A stretch of 64,000 bases of DNA from Rickettsia typhi (GTDB taxonomy: Bacteria; Pseudomonadota; Alphaproteobacteria; Rickettsiales; Deianiraeaceae), in NCBI GenBank assembly GCA_945861725.1, contig CAMAVJ010000006.1, forward strand, positions 1-64,000, in the 5' to 3' direction. The notes beneath the pieces are model-generated. The model searched no databases. It was not told the origin of the DNA and saw nothing but the letters and a program-made list of their open reading frames with translations. The position numbers and the translations under genes were made by a program. Shown here one piece after another: positions 9,789-19,547 of this stretch. How positions within the stretch are numbered: the stretch's first letter is position 1; every line of letters starts with the position of its first letter.

Positions 9789-12078
9789 TTTCTGAAACAT
9801 TTTTCGCGATATGAATTTTTAATTGAGCCTTAATTTCTAACGGAATATCTTCTAAATCTTTTTCATTTTTAGCTGGAATAAAGACCTCTGTAATTCCAGA
9901 ACGAACTGCGGACATTAACTTTTCCTTAAGACCACCGATTGGCAAAATTTTGCCTTGAAGGGTAATTTCACCAGTCATTGCTATGTTATTTTTAACGGGA
10001 ATGTTTTTGAAAAGCGAAACAAGCGATGTTACAATCGTCACGCCCGCTGATGGTCCATCTTTTGGAGTAGCACCCTCTGGAACGTGGACATGGACATCAT
10101 TTTTTTGCAATGCCTCAATTGGAATTCCATAAAATTCAGCGTGCGATTTTAAATAAGCAAAGGCAATTTGCATTGATTCCTTCATAACTTCCCCAAGTTT
10201 ACCCGTGAATTTAATTTCACCCTTACCATTTGCAATCTTTATCGCCTCAATTGAAAGGATATCCCCACCTGCGGAAGTGTAAGCAAGACCCGTTGTGATT
10301 CCAACAGTTGTTCCATCCTCTTTTTCTCCGTGCTCATACCTTTCAACACCAAGATAATCTTTCAAGTTTTGTGGCGTAATTTCACATTTCTTCGTTTCGT
10401 CTTTCAGAATTTTTACCAAGACCTTTCTTCCAAGTTTGAAAATGTTCTGCTTCAAATTACGAACTCCTGATTCACGAGTGTAATGATTAATTAGTGAAAG
10501 AATTGCGGAATCGGAAATTTGCATTTCTTCTTTTTTAATTCCAATATCCTTAATTGATGCGGGAATAATATATTCCTTTGCAATTTTCACTTTTTCAAGT
10601 TCGGTGTAACCACTCACATTCACAAGTTCCATACGGTCAAGAAGTGGCTGCGAAATGTTTAAACTGTTTGCAGTTGCAATGAAAATTACATTTGAAAGGT
10701 CAAAATCTACTTCAAGATAGTTATCCTGAAATGCTTTATTTTGTTCGGGGTCAAGAACTTCCAAAAGTGCTGATGTTGGATCTCCTCTGTTACTATCTGA
10801 AATTTTGTCGATTTCATCAAGTAAAATTACTGGATTCATCGTTCCAGTTTTTTTAATTGCAGAGATAATTTTTCCAGGGAATGCACCGATGTATGTTTTC
10901 CTGTGTCCACGAATTTCCGCCTCGTCCCTCATTCCACCAAGGGCAACTTTAGCATATTTCTTACCCATAGCTTCAGCAATTGAAGCAACGATACTAGTTT
11001 TACCAACACCTGGTGGACCATAAAGGCATAAAATCTGACCTTTTGGTTTATCAACTCGCGAATAAACTGCGATATATTCTAAAATACGCTCCTTAATTTT
11101 TTCAAGTCCATAGTGGTGTTTATCAAGAATATCAATCGCTTTTTTTGCGTTAATTTTCCCTTTTGAAAACTCACCCCATGGAAGTGCGAATATCCAGTCA
11201 AGATATGTCTTGATAATAGAAGTTTCGGAGGAATATGACGAAAGGGATTTTAAACGATGGACTTCTTCTGAAACTTTTTCCTTAACTTCCTTTGGTGCCT
11301 TAAGTTTTTTCAATAACTTTTCATATTTTTCAACGCCATCGGAATCTTTTCCATTCATTAAATTGAGTTCCTTTTGCATAACTTCAATTTGCTCGCGAAG
11401 ATAATGTTCTTGCTGGTTTTTTGTTAAATTATGACGAACCTTTCCCTGAATTTTATTTTCCAACTGGGACAACTTCAATTCATTATTGTAAACCTTTGCG
11501 ATTTTTGTCACCCTTAGTGTAAAGTCAAGCTCTTGAAGAATATCCATTTTTTCTGCAATCTTAACTGGCATTGTTGAAGAAACGATATCAGTGTAAACTT
11601 CAGGCTCTTCAATTTGGGCAACAGTTGCAACGATGTCAATTGGAATAATGTTTGAGGATTTTACATATTCTGAAAATGTCTTTTTTAAAGCACGCACAAG
11701 AAGTTGAGCTTCTTCGTTGCTAATTGGGTTTGTTTTTTCTTGTACAAAACTTGCTGTAATTAATTTTTTTGTTTCGTCATTGTGAAATTCTTCAATTCTT
11801 ACCCTTGTGTGAACATCGACAATGACTTTCATTTCAACCTTGCCTGTTTTTGCAACATGAACAATGTTTGCAAGAGTGCCGTATTTGTAAAGGTTGTCAA
11901 CGGATATTTCATCATTTTGTGCTTTTTTTTGCGTTACGATGATGATTGGTTGAGCTTCCTTAAACGCAACATTGATGGCATTCACTGATTGAATGCGTCC
12001 GATATAAAGCGGGACTATTGTGTTTGGGAATGTTATAATGTCCCTTATGGCAACTACTGGTGCAGTTTTGATGAGCAT
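9760..12078 (-). CDS. lon: ATP-dependent protease La
   Basis: Walker A GPPGVGKTSIVASIAEAMGKKYAKVALGGMRDEAEIRGHRKTYIGAFPGK; Ser/Lys protease motif TPKDGPSAGVTI. Confidence 0.97.
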   Translation of the reverse strand: MLIKTAPVVAIRDIITFPNTIVPLYIGRIQSVNAINVAFKEAQPIIIVTQKKAQNDEISVDNLYKYGTLANIVHVAKTGKVEMKVIVDVHTRVRIEEFHNDETKKLITASFVQEKTNPISNEEAQLLVRALKKTFSEYVKSSNIIPIDIVATVAQIEEPEVYTDIVSSTMPVKIAEKMDILQELDFTLRVTKIAKVYNNELKLSQLENKIQGKVRHNLTKNQQEHYLREQIEVMQKELNLMNGKDSDGVEKYEKLLKKLKAPKEVKEKVSEEVHRLKSLSSYSSETSIIKTYLDWIFALPWGEFSKGKINAKKAIDILDKHHYGLEKIKERILEYIAVYSRVDKPKGQILCLYGPPGVGKTSIVASIAEAMGKKYAKVALGGMRDEAEIRGHRKTYIGAFPGKIISAIKKTGTMNPVILLDEIDKISDSNRGDPTSALLEVLDPEQNKAFQDNYLEVDFDLSNVIFIATANSLNISQPLLDRMELVNVSGYTELEKVKIAKEYIIPASIKDIGIKKEEMQISDSAILSLINHYTRESGVRNLKQNIFKLGRKVLVKILKDETKKCEITPQNLKDYLGVERYEHGEKEDGTTVGITTGLAYTSAGGDILSIEAIKIANGKGEIKFTGKLGEVMKESMQIAFAYLKSHAEFYGIPIEALQKNDVHVHVPEGATPKDGPSAGVTIVTSLVSLFKNIPVKNNIAMTGEITLQGKILPIGGLKEKLMSAVRSGITEVFIPAKNEKDLEDIPLEIKAQLKIHIAKNVSEIIELALTPQ

Positions 12079-12119
12079 ATTTAAAAAAATCACTTGCAAT
12101 TTAATATATTGTTCGATTT

Positions 12120-13544
12120 ATGAATAGTCAAGTCAATATAAGTGAAAAATTTAACGCATTTCAAAGTTTTATGCACAATATCTTACAGATTATCTCCAAT
12201 TCTATGCTGGAATTTTCTCTTATTTGTGTAGCAATTTTTTCATTAACAATTTCTTTAATAAAACCAATTGGTGCTTCCAAGGCTGTTAGAAATATTTCCA
12301 TCATTTCCCTTTCGTTGATGGTCGCTTGTACATTTTTTTATGAAATAGTGCATGGTAATGGTGTTGATGTTATTCATATATTAATGCTTTTTATTTGTAT
12401 AATCCTTATTCATTTACATGTTTACTACGGTTCGCATAAGCTTGCAAATTTTAGTGTTTATTTCCTTGTAATATCAAGCGTTGTTGGGTGTCTTTTTGCA
12501 ATTAAAGCAAAGGATTTCCTTTCGCTGTACCTTGCATTTGAAACAGTTTCATTTGTCGGTTATATTCTTGTTGGGATTATGAGCAAAAAACCATTTGTTT
12601 CGGAATCTGCCGTAAAGTATTACGTGATAGGGGGAGTTTGTTCGGGGTTGATGCTCTTTGGAATTTCGTTTATTTATGGAACATCAAATTCAATTCAGTT
12701 TTCGGAAATTGTTAATTCACCACTTGCAACAGTTGGAATAATATTATTCCTTTGTGGTGTTTTCTTTAAACTAACAGCGTTTCCATTTCATTTTTGGGCA
12801 CCAGATGTCTATTATGCAGGTAATCTTCCGGCTATTGCCGTAATTGCAATTATTCCAAAAATTGCAGCACTTTTTGCCTTTGCGAATTTAATTCCGTTTC
12901 TACACAGTCATCTTGCTTTTACAGTTGTAATGCTTGTTTCCGTTGGGTCAATGTTTATTGGTGCCTTTGGGGGAATTTTCCAAAAACATATTCAAAGAAT
13001 TATTGCATATAGTGGAATTGCAAATATGGGGTATATTCTTGCGATATACACCGATCCAAACTTTTCATACAAAACGCTTGTTGAATTTGTTATAATATAC
13101 TCAATTTCCGTATTGTTTTTAATCACGATACTAATGTCAATTCGTAAAAACTTTGCATATGATGGTACAATTACAAGTGTTCAAGGTCTTTACAAAACAA
13201 ATCCATTTTTCACATTTTTTTTAAGTGTTGCACTTTTAAACTTAGCTGGTATTCCTCCACTCGCAGGTTTTGTTGGGAAGTATATTATTATCAAAGATCT
13301 CATAGTTTCTGGGCATTTTATTCTGCCTTTGGCAATAGTCTTGAGCTCCGCAATTGCACTATTTTACTACCTTAAAATTATAAAAAATCTATATTTTGGA
13401 ATTCCATCCAAGGAACTAGAGCTATACAAATCTTTCAATGTTGCATTTACTATAAAGGTCTACACTTTTATTATGTTAGTATTTACAGTTGGGTATATAT
13501 TCGTTCAATACACACCATTTTACCAAAACCTTCTTCAATTTTAA
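12120..13544 (+). CDS. nuoN: NADH-quinone oxidoreductase subunit N
   Basis: Multi-TM proton-conducting family; FKLTAFPFHFWAPDVYYAGNLPAIAVIAIIPKIAAL is NuoN-typical. Confidence 0.85.
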   Translation: MNSQVNISEKFNAFQSFMHNILQIISNSMLEFSLICVAIFSLTISLIKPIGASKAVRNISIISLSLMVACTFFYEIVHGNGVDVIHILMLFICIILIHLHVYYGSHKLANFSVYFLVISSVVGCLFAIKAKDFLSLYLAFETVSFVGYILVGIMSKKPFVSESAVKYYVIGGVCSGLMLFGISFIYGTSNSIQFSEIVNSPLATVGIILFLCGVFFKLTAFPFHFWAPDVYYAGNLPAIAVIAIIPKIAALFAFANLIPFLHSHLAFTVVMLVSVGSMFIGAFGGIFQKHIQRIIAYSGIANMGYILAIYTDPNFSYKTLVEFVIIYSISVLFLITILMSIRKNFAYDGTITSVQGLYKTNPFFTFFLSVALLNLAGIPPLAGFVGKYIIIKDLIVSGHFILPLAIVLSSAIALFYYLKIIKNLYFGIPSKELELYKSFNVAFTIKVYTFIMLVFTVGYIFVQYTPFYQNLLQF

Positions 13545-13546
13545 GC

Positions 13547-14701
13547 ATGAACCAAAATTTTTATTACGAAAATAATCGTTTATATTGCGAAGGTGTGCCA
13601 ATTGAATCTGCCATTACACCGAAATATTTATACTCCACAAAACAAGCAATTGCAAACTTTCAAACTCTACAAAATCATTTAGGAGACATTCAAAGTCTTA
13701 TTGCATTTTCAATAAAATCGTGCAATAATGAACAAATTGTCCGCTCTTTGATAGAATCTGGTTCTGGAATAGACTGCGTTTCCTTGGGTGAAATGAAATA
13801 TGCAATGTTCTGCGGATGTGAGTCGGGGAAGATTGTCCTTGCTGGAATTGGCAAAACTGATGATGAGATTACATTTGCAATTGAAAATGCAATTTTGCAA
13901 ATCAATATTGAATCAATTGAGGAGATGCAAGTTATTCAGGAAATCGCTGGTAATCTTTCGAAGAAAGTTCGCGTTGCACTAAGAGTCAACCCCCACTTGA
14001 AAGTTGAAAAATACACGCATGAGAAAATCACAACTGGGAAGGTCGGTAATAAATTTGGTATCGATATAACTGACATTCCGCTATCACTTGATATTCTACA
14101 AACATGCGAAAACCTTGAATTTGTTGGATTCTCATGTCATATTGGTTCACAAATTCTGGATGTCTCAATGTTTGAAAACGCGTTTGAAATACTTACAAAT
14201 TTAATTATTGAAACGCAAGAGAGAGGTTTTGAATTTAAAACTGTTGATTTTGGCGGAGGATTTGGTATTCAATACAAGGCAACTGATGCACTTTTTGATT
14301 ATACACAATATTGCTCTATCGTAAGACAGTGCTTGAGTAAAATCGGTGGAAATGTTCTTGCAATTTTTGAACCTGGTCGCTCGATTTCCGGAAATGCCGG
14401 TATTTTAATTTCCAAAGTGCTGTATATTAAACAGACTTCTCACACAAAATTTGCAATAATTGATGCTGGAATGAATAATTTAATTCGCCCAGCTATGTAC
14501 GAAGCCTTTCACGAAATTATTCCCCTTGAAAAAAATCGAGAAAACGAGAAAGTTTATACAATAGTAGGACCAATTTGCGAATCAAGCGATGTTTTTGTCA
14601 AAAACTACCTTATGCAGGAACTTCAACGCGGAGATTTTGTCGCGATTTTAAACGCAGGAGCTTACGGCGAAGTTATGAGTTCACACTACAACTTACGCTA
14701 A
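13547..14701 (+). CDS. lysA: Diaminopimelate decarboxylase
   Basis: PLP-barrel: AFSIKSCNNEQIVRSLIESGSGIDCVSLGEM, CHIGSQ, DFGGGFGI, EPGRSI, GPICESSDVF. Confidence 0.93.
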   Translation: MNQNFYYENNRLYCEGVPIESAITPKYLYSTKQAIANFQTLQNHLGDIQSLIAFSIKSCNNEQIVRSLIESGSGIDCVSLGEMKYAMFCGCESGKIVLAGIGKTDDEITFAIENAILQINIESIEEMQVIQEIAGNLSKKVRVALRVNPHLKVEKYTHEKITTGKVGNKFGIDITDIPLSLDILQTCENLEFVGFSCHIGSQILDVSMFENAFEILTNLIIETQERGFEFKTVDFGGGFGIQYKATDALFDYTQYCSIVRQCLSKIGGNVLAIFEPGRSISGNAGILISKVLYIKQTSHTKFAIIDAGMNNLIRPAMYEAFHEIIPLEKNRENEKVYTIVGPICESSDVFVKNYLMQELQRGDFVAILNAGAYGEVMSSHYNLR

Positions 14702-14985
14702 AATACAACAGCCTCTGCGATTTCAAAAACCCCTTGTTGCAAACCTTCGCAGACCAAACCCTTGGCAATACCAATTTCTTGAGCAATCATCGCACGCTTT
14801 CCAGCCTTACAAAAAAAATACACTTTATCAAAACTTTTGAGTTCAGAAATTCGAGCTTCAAGTTCATCAAGGGGAATGTGAAGCGTGTTTGGGATTGCAA
14901 TCTGAGAATATTCATCGTTTGTTCGAACGTCAACAATTGCGATGTTTTCTGTTAAAAGCCGTGCAAAAAGAAGTTTTGTGTTCAT
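14698..14985 (-). CDS. Rhodanese-like domain protein
   Basis: IVDVRTNDEYSQIAIPNTLHIPLDEL and catalytic Cys in VYFFCKAGKRA. Confidence 0.85.
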   Translation of the reverse strand: MNTKLLFARLLTENIAIVDVRTNDEYSQIAIPNTLHIPLDELEARISELKSFDKVYFFCKAGKRAMIAQEIGIAKGLVCEGLQQGVFEIAEAVVF

Positions 14986-15212
14986 TGTTTACTGTAATTA
15001 ATTGGTGGTTGTTTTGCAATGCGTTCACTACGCCGCAGGGGTTGCTCCGATTGACTATAATTTGAATTTTGAGTTCCAATTTCAATGCTGGATAGTTGAG
15101 AGAACATACTGCTGTAACCCGTTAAAGGATAACTTTTAATGGAATTTTGGGTACATGTGGTATCGATAAAATCGGGATCATCACTATTTTGGGTCTGAAA
15201 AGGATTGTTCAT
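14982..15212 (-). CDS. Small polar protein with C-terminal RRSERIAKQPPINYSKQ motif; unknown function
   Basis: Open frame of 76 aa overlapping the rhodanese gene by 4 nt; promoter-like TTGCAA-N17-TATTAT upstream on the minus strand. Confidence 0.6.
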   Translation of the reverse strand: MNNPFQTQNSDDPDFIDTTCTQNSIKSYPLTGYSSMFSQLSSIEIGTQNSNYSQSEQPLRRSERIAKQPPINYSKQ

Positions 15213-15274
15213 ATTAATTTAATTAAGTTACATATTTATAATATCATACTTTTACTCATATTGCAAGGCTTTTT

Positions 15275-16585
15275 TTATCCAAACACTTTGCTAAAAATGT
15301 GGTCAATATTCTTTGTGTGGTAAGAAATATCAAAAATTTCTTCGATTTGTTGTTTTGAAAGTTTCGCCGTAACTTCAGCATTTTCAAGAAGAAGGGTTTT
15401 GAAGTCGTTGTGTGTTTTTTCTTCCCAGATTTTCATCGCGTTTTCTTGAACAATTCGATAAGAATCTTCTCTTGTTACACCAGCCACTTCGATGAGTGTG
15501 AGCATTACCCTTTGTGAAAAAATCAATCCCTTAAGTTTGTTCATATTTCGAATAGCATTTTCTTCGTATATCATTAAGTTTTGGATTAATCCGATGAGCC
15601 TTTTCAGGGCAAAGTCTAGTGTTATACAAGCGTCTGGGGCAATAAACCGTTCAACAGAAGAATGAGAAATGTCCCTTTCGTGCCAAAGTGCAACATTTTC
15701 CATTGCTGGAATGCAATATGAGCGAACCATTCTTGCAAGTCCTGTAAGGTTTTCACTTAAAACTGGATTGCGTTTATGTGGCATTGCGGAACTTCCTTTT
15801 TGCCCTTTTGTAAACGCTTCTTCAGCTTCAAGAACTTCGGTGCGTTGTAAATGACGAATTTCTGTCGCAATTCTTTCAATTGATGATGCAATTAAAGCAA
15901 GACAGTTGAAAAAATTAGCATATCTATCACGTGGAATTACTTGCGTTGAAACGGTTTCTTCTGTTAGTCCTAAAAATTTTGCAACAGATTCCTGAATTTT
16001 CGGGGAAATATTTGCATAAGTCCCAACGGCACCCGAAATAGCACAAACGCAGGCATCTTCAATGGCATATTCTAATCGTTTGAGATTTCTCTTAAATTCT
16101 TCGTAAAAACCTGCAAATTTTAACCCAAAAGTGACAGGTTCAGCGTGAATTCCATGGCTTCTACCGATGCAAACGGAATTTTTGTATTTTAACGCCTTTT
16201 CTTTGAGAACGTCCAAAAGTGAGACTAAATCTGACTTTAAAATTTCGCCTGATTGTTTAATTTGCAATGACAGCGTGGTATCGAGCAAATCCGAGCTTGT
16301 CATTCCAAGGTGTAAATATTTTGTTGCATCGCCACCAACTGATTCAGAAATATTCGTTAAAAAAGCAATAACATCGTGTTTTGTCACCGATTCAATTTCG
16401 GAAATTCGTTCAACTGACCAAGTTGCCTTTTGCTTAATTTCTAAAATACGCGAAAGCATTTCAGCATTTCCAGATTCCTTTGCCATCGCCTCCGCTGCAA
16501 GAATTTCAACGTCAAACCAAATTTGATATTTATTTTCTTCTGACCATATCTTGACCATTTCGGGGCTTGAGTAGCGTAAAATCAT
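15275..16585 (-). CDS. purB: Adenylosuccinate lyase
   Basis: HLGMTSSDLLDT, GRSHGIHAEPVTFG, signature GSSAMPHKRNP. Confidence 0.96.
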   Translation of the reverse strand: MILRYSSPEMVKIWSEENKYQIWFDVEILAAEAMAKESGNAEMLSRILEIKQKATWSVERISEIESVTKHDVIAFLTNISESVGGDATKYLHLGMTSSDLLDTTLSLQIKQSGEILKSDLVSLLDVLKEKALKYKNSVCIGRSHGIHAEPVTFGLKFAGFYEEFKRNLKRLEYAIEDACVCAISGAVGTYANISPKIQESVAKFLGLTEETVSTQVIPRDRYANFFNCLALIASSIERIATEIRHLQRTEVLEAEEAFTKGQKGSSAMPHKRNPVLSENLTGLARMVRSYCIPAMENVALWHERDISHSSVERFIAPDACITLDFALKRLIGLIQNLMIYEENAIRNMNKLKGLIFSQRVMLTLIEVAGVTREDSYRIVQENAMKIWEEKTHNDFKTLLLENAEVTAKLSKQQIEEIFDISYHTKNIDHIFSKVFG

Positions 16586-16650
16586 TTTCAGATTGCAAAA
16601 ATTTGATGAAGTGTATCAAGTAGCTTTTGTTAAAAAAGCAAGGCATTTTC

Positions 16651-16714
16651 AAAATAAAAAAAATAGTTTGTTTCACTGTGATATCACACGATAACAGAAT
16701 ATTTTTTTTATTTT
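16651..16714. repeat. 64-bp long inverted repeat (A/T-tract arms, central TGTGATATCACA), possible terminator or dispersed palindromic element, copy 1
   Basis: AAAATAAAAAAAATA (16651..16665) pairs perfectly with TATTTTTTTTATTTT (16700..16714), centred on the 12-bp palindrome at 16677..16688; lies between purF stop and purB start. Confidence 0.7.
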
Positions 16715-16741
16715 TAGAATTATATTATTTTGGATAAATTC

Positions 16742-18133
16742 TTAAGCAAAATAATTTCCAGAAAAGCAAGCATCGCAAAAATTTTCCCCAGTTTTTTCTT
16801 CAGTACAAGCTTGCTTTAAACCATTCAGTGATATATACTGCAAAGAATTAACGCCAAGAAATTTTGCTGTTTCTTCGATACTCATATTGTTTGCAATCAA
16901 ATCTTCCTTTTGTGGGGTATCAATTCCGTAAAAGCATGGAAATTTTGTTGGAGGTGAGGCAATTTTCATGTGGATTTCTTTTGCTCCTGCTTCAAAAAGC
17001 ATTTGTACAATCTGTTTTGACGTTGTTCCTCTAACGATTGAATCGTCGATTAAAACAACTTTTTTTCCTTTAATAACATCAACATTTGGTGCATGTTTCA
17101 TTTGTACTTTATTTTGACGCACCTTCTGGCTTGGATCGATAAAAGTTCTACCAACATAATGATTGCGGATTATCCCAAATTCGAATGGAATTCCAGAAGC
17201 TCGAGCATAACCCATTGCCGAAGGAATTCCAGAATCTGGAACTGGGACGATAACATCAGCTTCGATTTTTTCCGCTTCGGAATAAAGCACTGTGCCAATG
17301 TTTTTACGAATGTCGTAAACACTTTTCCCCGCGGTGGAGCTGTCTGGTCGAGAAAAGTACACAAGTTCAAAAATGCAAAATTTTTTATTTGGCGATTCCT
17401 TACAGTTTGGCAGAAATTCTTGTTTTTCTTCGCCGTTTTTATATAGGAAGAGCATTTCTCCAGCACAAATTTCACGCACAAATTCACCACCAATCGCAGA
17501 AATCGCACAAGATTCCGATGAAATAATTTTTGCTTCATCAAGTGTACCAATACAAAGTGGGCGAATGGCGTTTTTGTCCCGAATTGCACAAATGAAATTT
17601 TCTGTTGCGATAACAAGGGAGAATGCCCCTCTTAATCGGGAAATAGCATCGATAATTTTTTCTTCTATAGTGGATTTTTTTGAATGAATTATGAGCTGTA
17701 AAATTACCTCCGAATCAACATCGGAAATAAAAAGTGCACTATCCAAAAGAAGCTGTTCTTTTAATGCTTGATATTCAACCAAATTTCCATTATGTGCAAG
17801 TGCAATGTTACCATCCCTTGTTTTTCCACAAAATGGCTGAATACAGTTATGGGAATCTTCTTGCGTTCCCTTACCAGATGTTGAGTATCTCACATGGCCA
17901 ACTGCAATGTTGCCCGAAAGATTTGTTATTTCAGAAGGTGTAAATGTTCGAGAAACAAGCCCTTCGTGTTTTTTCACGAATATTTTTTGCTCATCAAATG
18001 ATGCAATTCCGCACGATTCCTGTCCTCTATGTTGAAGAGCGTGAAGACCAAGCATCGTTTTGTGTGAAGCATCTTTATGGTTTATTATGCCAAAAACTCC
18101 ACATTTATCCTTAAAAGATTCAATCTCACTCAT
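16742..18133 (-). CDS. purF: Amidophosphoribosyltransferase
   Basis: Class II glutaminase N-terminus (K)CGVFGI, HVRYSTSG; PRPP motif VVLIDDSIVRGTTSKQIVQML. Confidence 0.96.
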   Translation of the reverse strand: MSEIESFKDKCGVFGIINHKDASHKTMLGLHALQHRGQESCGIASFDEQKIFVKKHEGLVSRTFTPSEITNLSGNIAVGHVRYSTSGKGTQEDSHNCIQPFCGKTRDGNIALAHNGNLVEYQALKEQLLLDSALFISDVDSEVILQLIIHSKKSTIEEKIIDAISRLRGAFSLVIATENFICAIRDKNAIRPLCIGTLDEAKIISSESCAISAIGGEFVREICAGEMLFLYKNGEEKQEFLPNCKESPNKKFCIFELVYFSRPDSSTAGKSVYDIRKNIGTVLYSEAEKIEADVIVPVPDSGIPSAMGYARASGIPFEFGIIRNHYVGRTFIDPSQKVRQNKVQMKHAPNVDVIKGKKVVLIDDSIVRGTTSKQIVQMLFEAGAKEIHMKIASPPTKFPCFYGIDTPQKEDLIANNMSIEETAKFLGVNSLQYISLNGLKQACTEEKTGENFCDACFSGNYFA

Positions 18134-18323
18134 TTATTTTTTACTACAAGTTCCTTACAGATATTTTTCACTTATGAAGGAAAAAAAATTCAAAAGTCAA
18201 TAACTTTTCGTTTATATTGTTTTTCCCTTGATTTTTTTATTTTCCACGCCCTTCCTCTATTTTTCGTTTTTCAAATATCTAATAATAAAGCTAAAAATAC
18301 CTTAAGAGCACTACTTCTTCATT

Positions 18324-19547
18324 ATGTTTAAAAAATTTCGAACAATTTCCGGAGACACCCAAAGCACAAAACACCTTTATGCTGAACATTTACCATCTGC
18401 TCACAGAAATCTTCCGTCGCAAAAGCTTTTTTATCATTCGAACTTCTCAAAAATTCCCATTCATATTTTTCTTTTAACCTTACTATTTGCGTTGCTTGGA
18501 ATTCTTAATATGTATTCTATTTCTCTTACAACAACACCAATGTATTTCCATAAGTTTTTGCTTTTTTGGATTTTTGCCCTTGTACCGTTTTATCTTGCCA
18601 TTACAATTAATCTGCGATATTTTATCAAGTTTTCGTACTTTATTTATGCAGCATCACTCCTATCACTTCTTGCAGTTTTTATAATGGGAGATATTTCAAT
18701 GGGAGCAAGGCGATGGATTGACTTTGGGATTATGAAAGTTCAGCCTTCGGAATTTGCAAAAATTGGTGTTGTTTTTGCTATTGCAAGGTACTACCACTTC
18801 GTAAAATCATTCAGTTCACACAAGGTGATTCATGCAATGGCAGGCTTTGCATTTGCAATAATTCCAGCAGGATTGACTATGCTCCAGCCAGATTTAGGGT
18901 CTGGTCTTGTAATTACCGTTCTTGCTTGTTTAATGGTATTTGTAAATGGAATTAGATGGCGATGGCTTATCATCGTGCTGGCGGGCGTTGTAATTACGCT
19001 TCCATTTGCTTGGAGCCAAATGCACGATTATCAAAAGGATAGAATTTTTACATTTATGGATCCTGAAAAAGACCCTAGAGGTGCGGGCTACAATGTAATT
19101 CAATCTAAAATTGCAATTGGTTCTGGTGGATTTCTTGGAAAAGGATATCTTGATAATAACCAAAGTACCCTAAAATTTCTTCCGGAAAATCAAACGGATT
19201 TTGCTTTTACAGTTTTTGCAGAAGAATTTGGATTTATTGGTTCTGTATTTTTTCTTTTATGCTTTGGATACCTTATTTTTTATGGCTCACTTGTTGGTTT
19301 GCAGTGTAAGAATTATTTTGGGAAAATGCTTGCTTTTGGAGTAACTTCCCTGCTTTTCATTCATATTTGCGTAAATTTTTCAATGATTATGGGGCTTTTA
19401 CCAGTCGTTGGAATTCCACTGCCATTCGTTTCTTATGGCGGTTCTTCGTTAATGCTCTGCGTTTTTTGTCTTGGTCTTTTAATTAATGTTGACATAAACA
19501 AAAACACGGTTATACAATCCAGCACAACAACTTTTATGTTCAAATGA
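18324..19547 (+). CDS. rodA: Rod shape-determining SEDS glycosyltransferase
   Basis: SEDS family: GARRWIDFGIMKVQPSEFAKIGVVFAIARYYH, LPENQTDFAFTVFAEEFGFIGS, PFVSYGGSS. Confidence 0.9.
   Translation: MFKKFRTISGDTQSTKHLYAEHLPSAHRNLPSQKLFYHSNFSKIPIHIFLLTLLFALLGILNMYSISLTTTPMYFHKFLLFWIFALVPFYLAITINLRYFIKFSYFIYAASLLSLLAVFIMGDISMGARRWIDFGIMKVQPSEFAKIGVVFAIARYYHFVKSFSSHKVIHAMAGFAFAIIPAGLTMLQPDLGSGLVITVLACLMVFVNGIRWRWLIIVLAGVVITLPFAWSQMHDYQKDRIFTFMDPEKDPRGAGYNVIQSKIAIGSGGFLGKGYLDNNQSTLKFLPENQTDFAFTVFAEEFGFIGSVFFLLCFGYLIFYGSLVGLQCKNYFGKMLAFGVTSLLFIHICVNFSMIMGLLPVVGIPLPFVSYGGSSLMLCVFCLGLLINVDINKNTVIQSSTTTFMFK

Noticed and set aside
14575-14955. 126-aa plus-strand ORF across lysA end and rhodanese gene
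   Set aside because: Shadow ORF overlapping two well-supported genes.
17170-17616. 148-aa minus-strand ORF inside purF
   Set aside because: Out-of-frame shadow of a clearly conserved gene; no recognisable motif.
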